This document shows, piece by piece, positions 33,096 through 33,119 of a DNA stretch of 33,119 bases. The notes below the pieces were generated by a model, which made no database searches, was not told the origin of the DNA, and saw only the letters and a program-made list of their open reading frames with translations. Every line of letters starts with the position of its first letter. The stretch's first letter is position 1. This DNA is from an uncultured Collinsella sp. GTDB taxonomy: Bacteria; Actinomycetota; Coriobacteriia; Coriobacteriales; Coriobacteriaceae. The position numbers were made by a program, and so were the translations under genes. The stretch spans positions 1 to 33,119 of the forward strand of contig CAAFUK010000101.1 of NCBI GenBank assembly GCA_900766165.1, given 5' to 3'.

Positions 33096-33119
33096 CTGGG
33101 CAAATGAAACAAGGCCCGG

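Noticed and set aside
1..33119. CRISPR array or defence system
   Set aside because: No regularly spaced direct repeats and no cas-like or toxin-antitoxin proteins were found.

Overview
The window is a high-GC chromosome segment that looks like a gut Coriobacteriia genome, most like Collinsella. This is a judgement from gene content and base composition; no database search was run. The content is very large wall-anchored proteins built from streptococcal-type pilin domains, bacterial SRP RNA, a serine tRNA, common housekeeping enzymes and many regulator/transporter pairs.

Region 1 (1-14650) is a surface-protein and insertion-sequence region. An IS1595-type transposase runs off the left edge. 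It abuts a coiled-coil protein that ends in a sortase signal but has lost its 5' end. The SRP RNA gene follows on the minus strand. A giant minus-strand gene (14310 down to 2313) encodes a secreted, wall-anchored fibre. It has a signal peptide, a fibro-slime domain, Cna-B-like domains, about 15 FctA/Spy0128-like pilin domains, two DUF11-like repeats and a sortase signal. An exact 16-bp tandem duplication at 5439-5470 breaks the frame. Without one copy the gene would be a single 3993-codon frame. As written, it makes a 2952-residue protein with no wall anchor, and the C-terminal third is cut off.

Region 2 (14450-16440) is an IS110-family element, a bridge-RNA type of transposon, inserted just upstream of the giant gene. 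After it comes about 600 bp without genes that contains a MITE-like inverted-repeat element.

Region 3 (16440-23200) is mostly housekeeping: a TadA-glycerate kinase fusion, tRNA-Ser(UGA), a TetR regulator, LemA, branched-chain aminotransferase (ilvE), a DedA membrane protein and serine O-acetyltransferase (cysE). Most are single-gene units ending in clear hairpin terminators.

Region 4 (23234-27542) is a MarR-ABC-ABC operon. Its promoter carries a repeated 14-bp box, one copy lying exactly between -35 and -10. The two ABC half-transporters show the one-good-site, one-degenerate-site pattern of heterodimeric exporters.

Region 5 (27586-33119) holds a 96-residue orphan protein, a nitroreductase, a one-TM hypothetical protein, an NtrC-like regulator with a degenerate ATPase domain, a YeiH-type transporter and a divergent GntR regulator.

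At least four intergenic inverted-repeat elements of different sequence (2001-2095, 16143-16304, 19830-20040, 28802-28893) lie between genes. They are the main structure that the genes do not explain.
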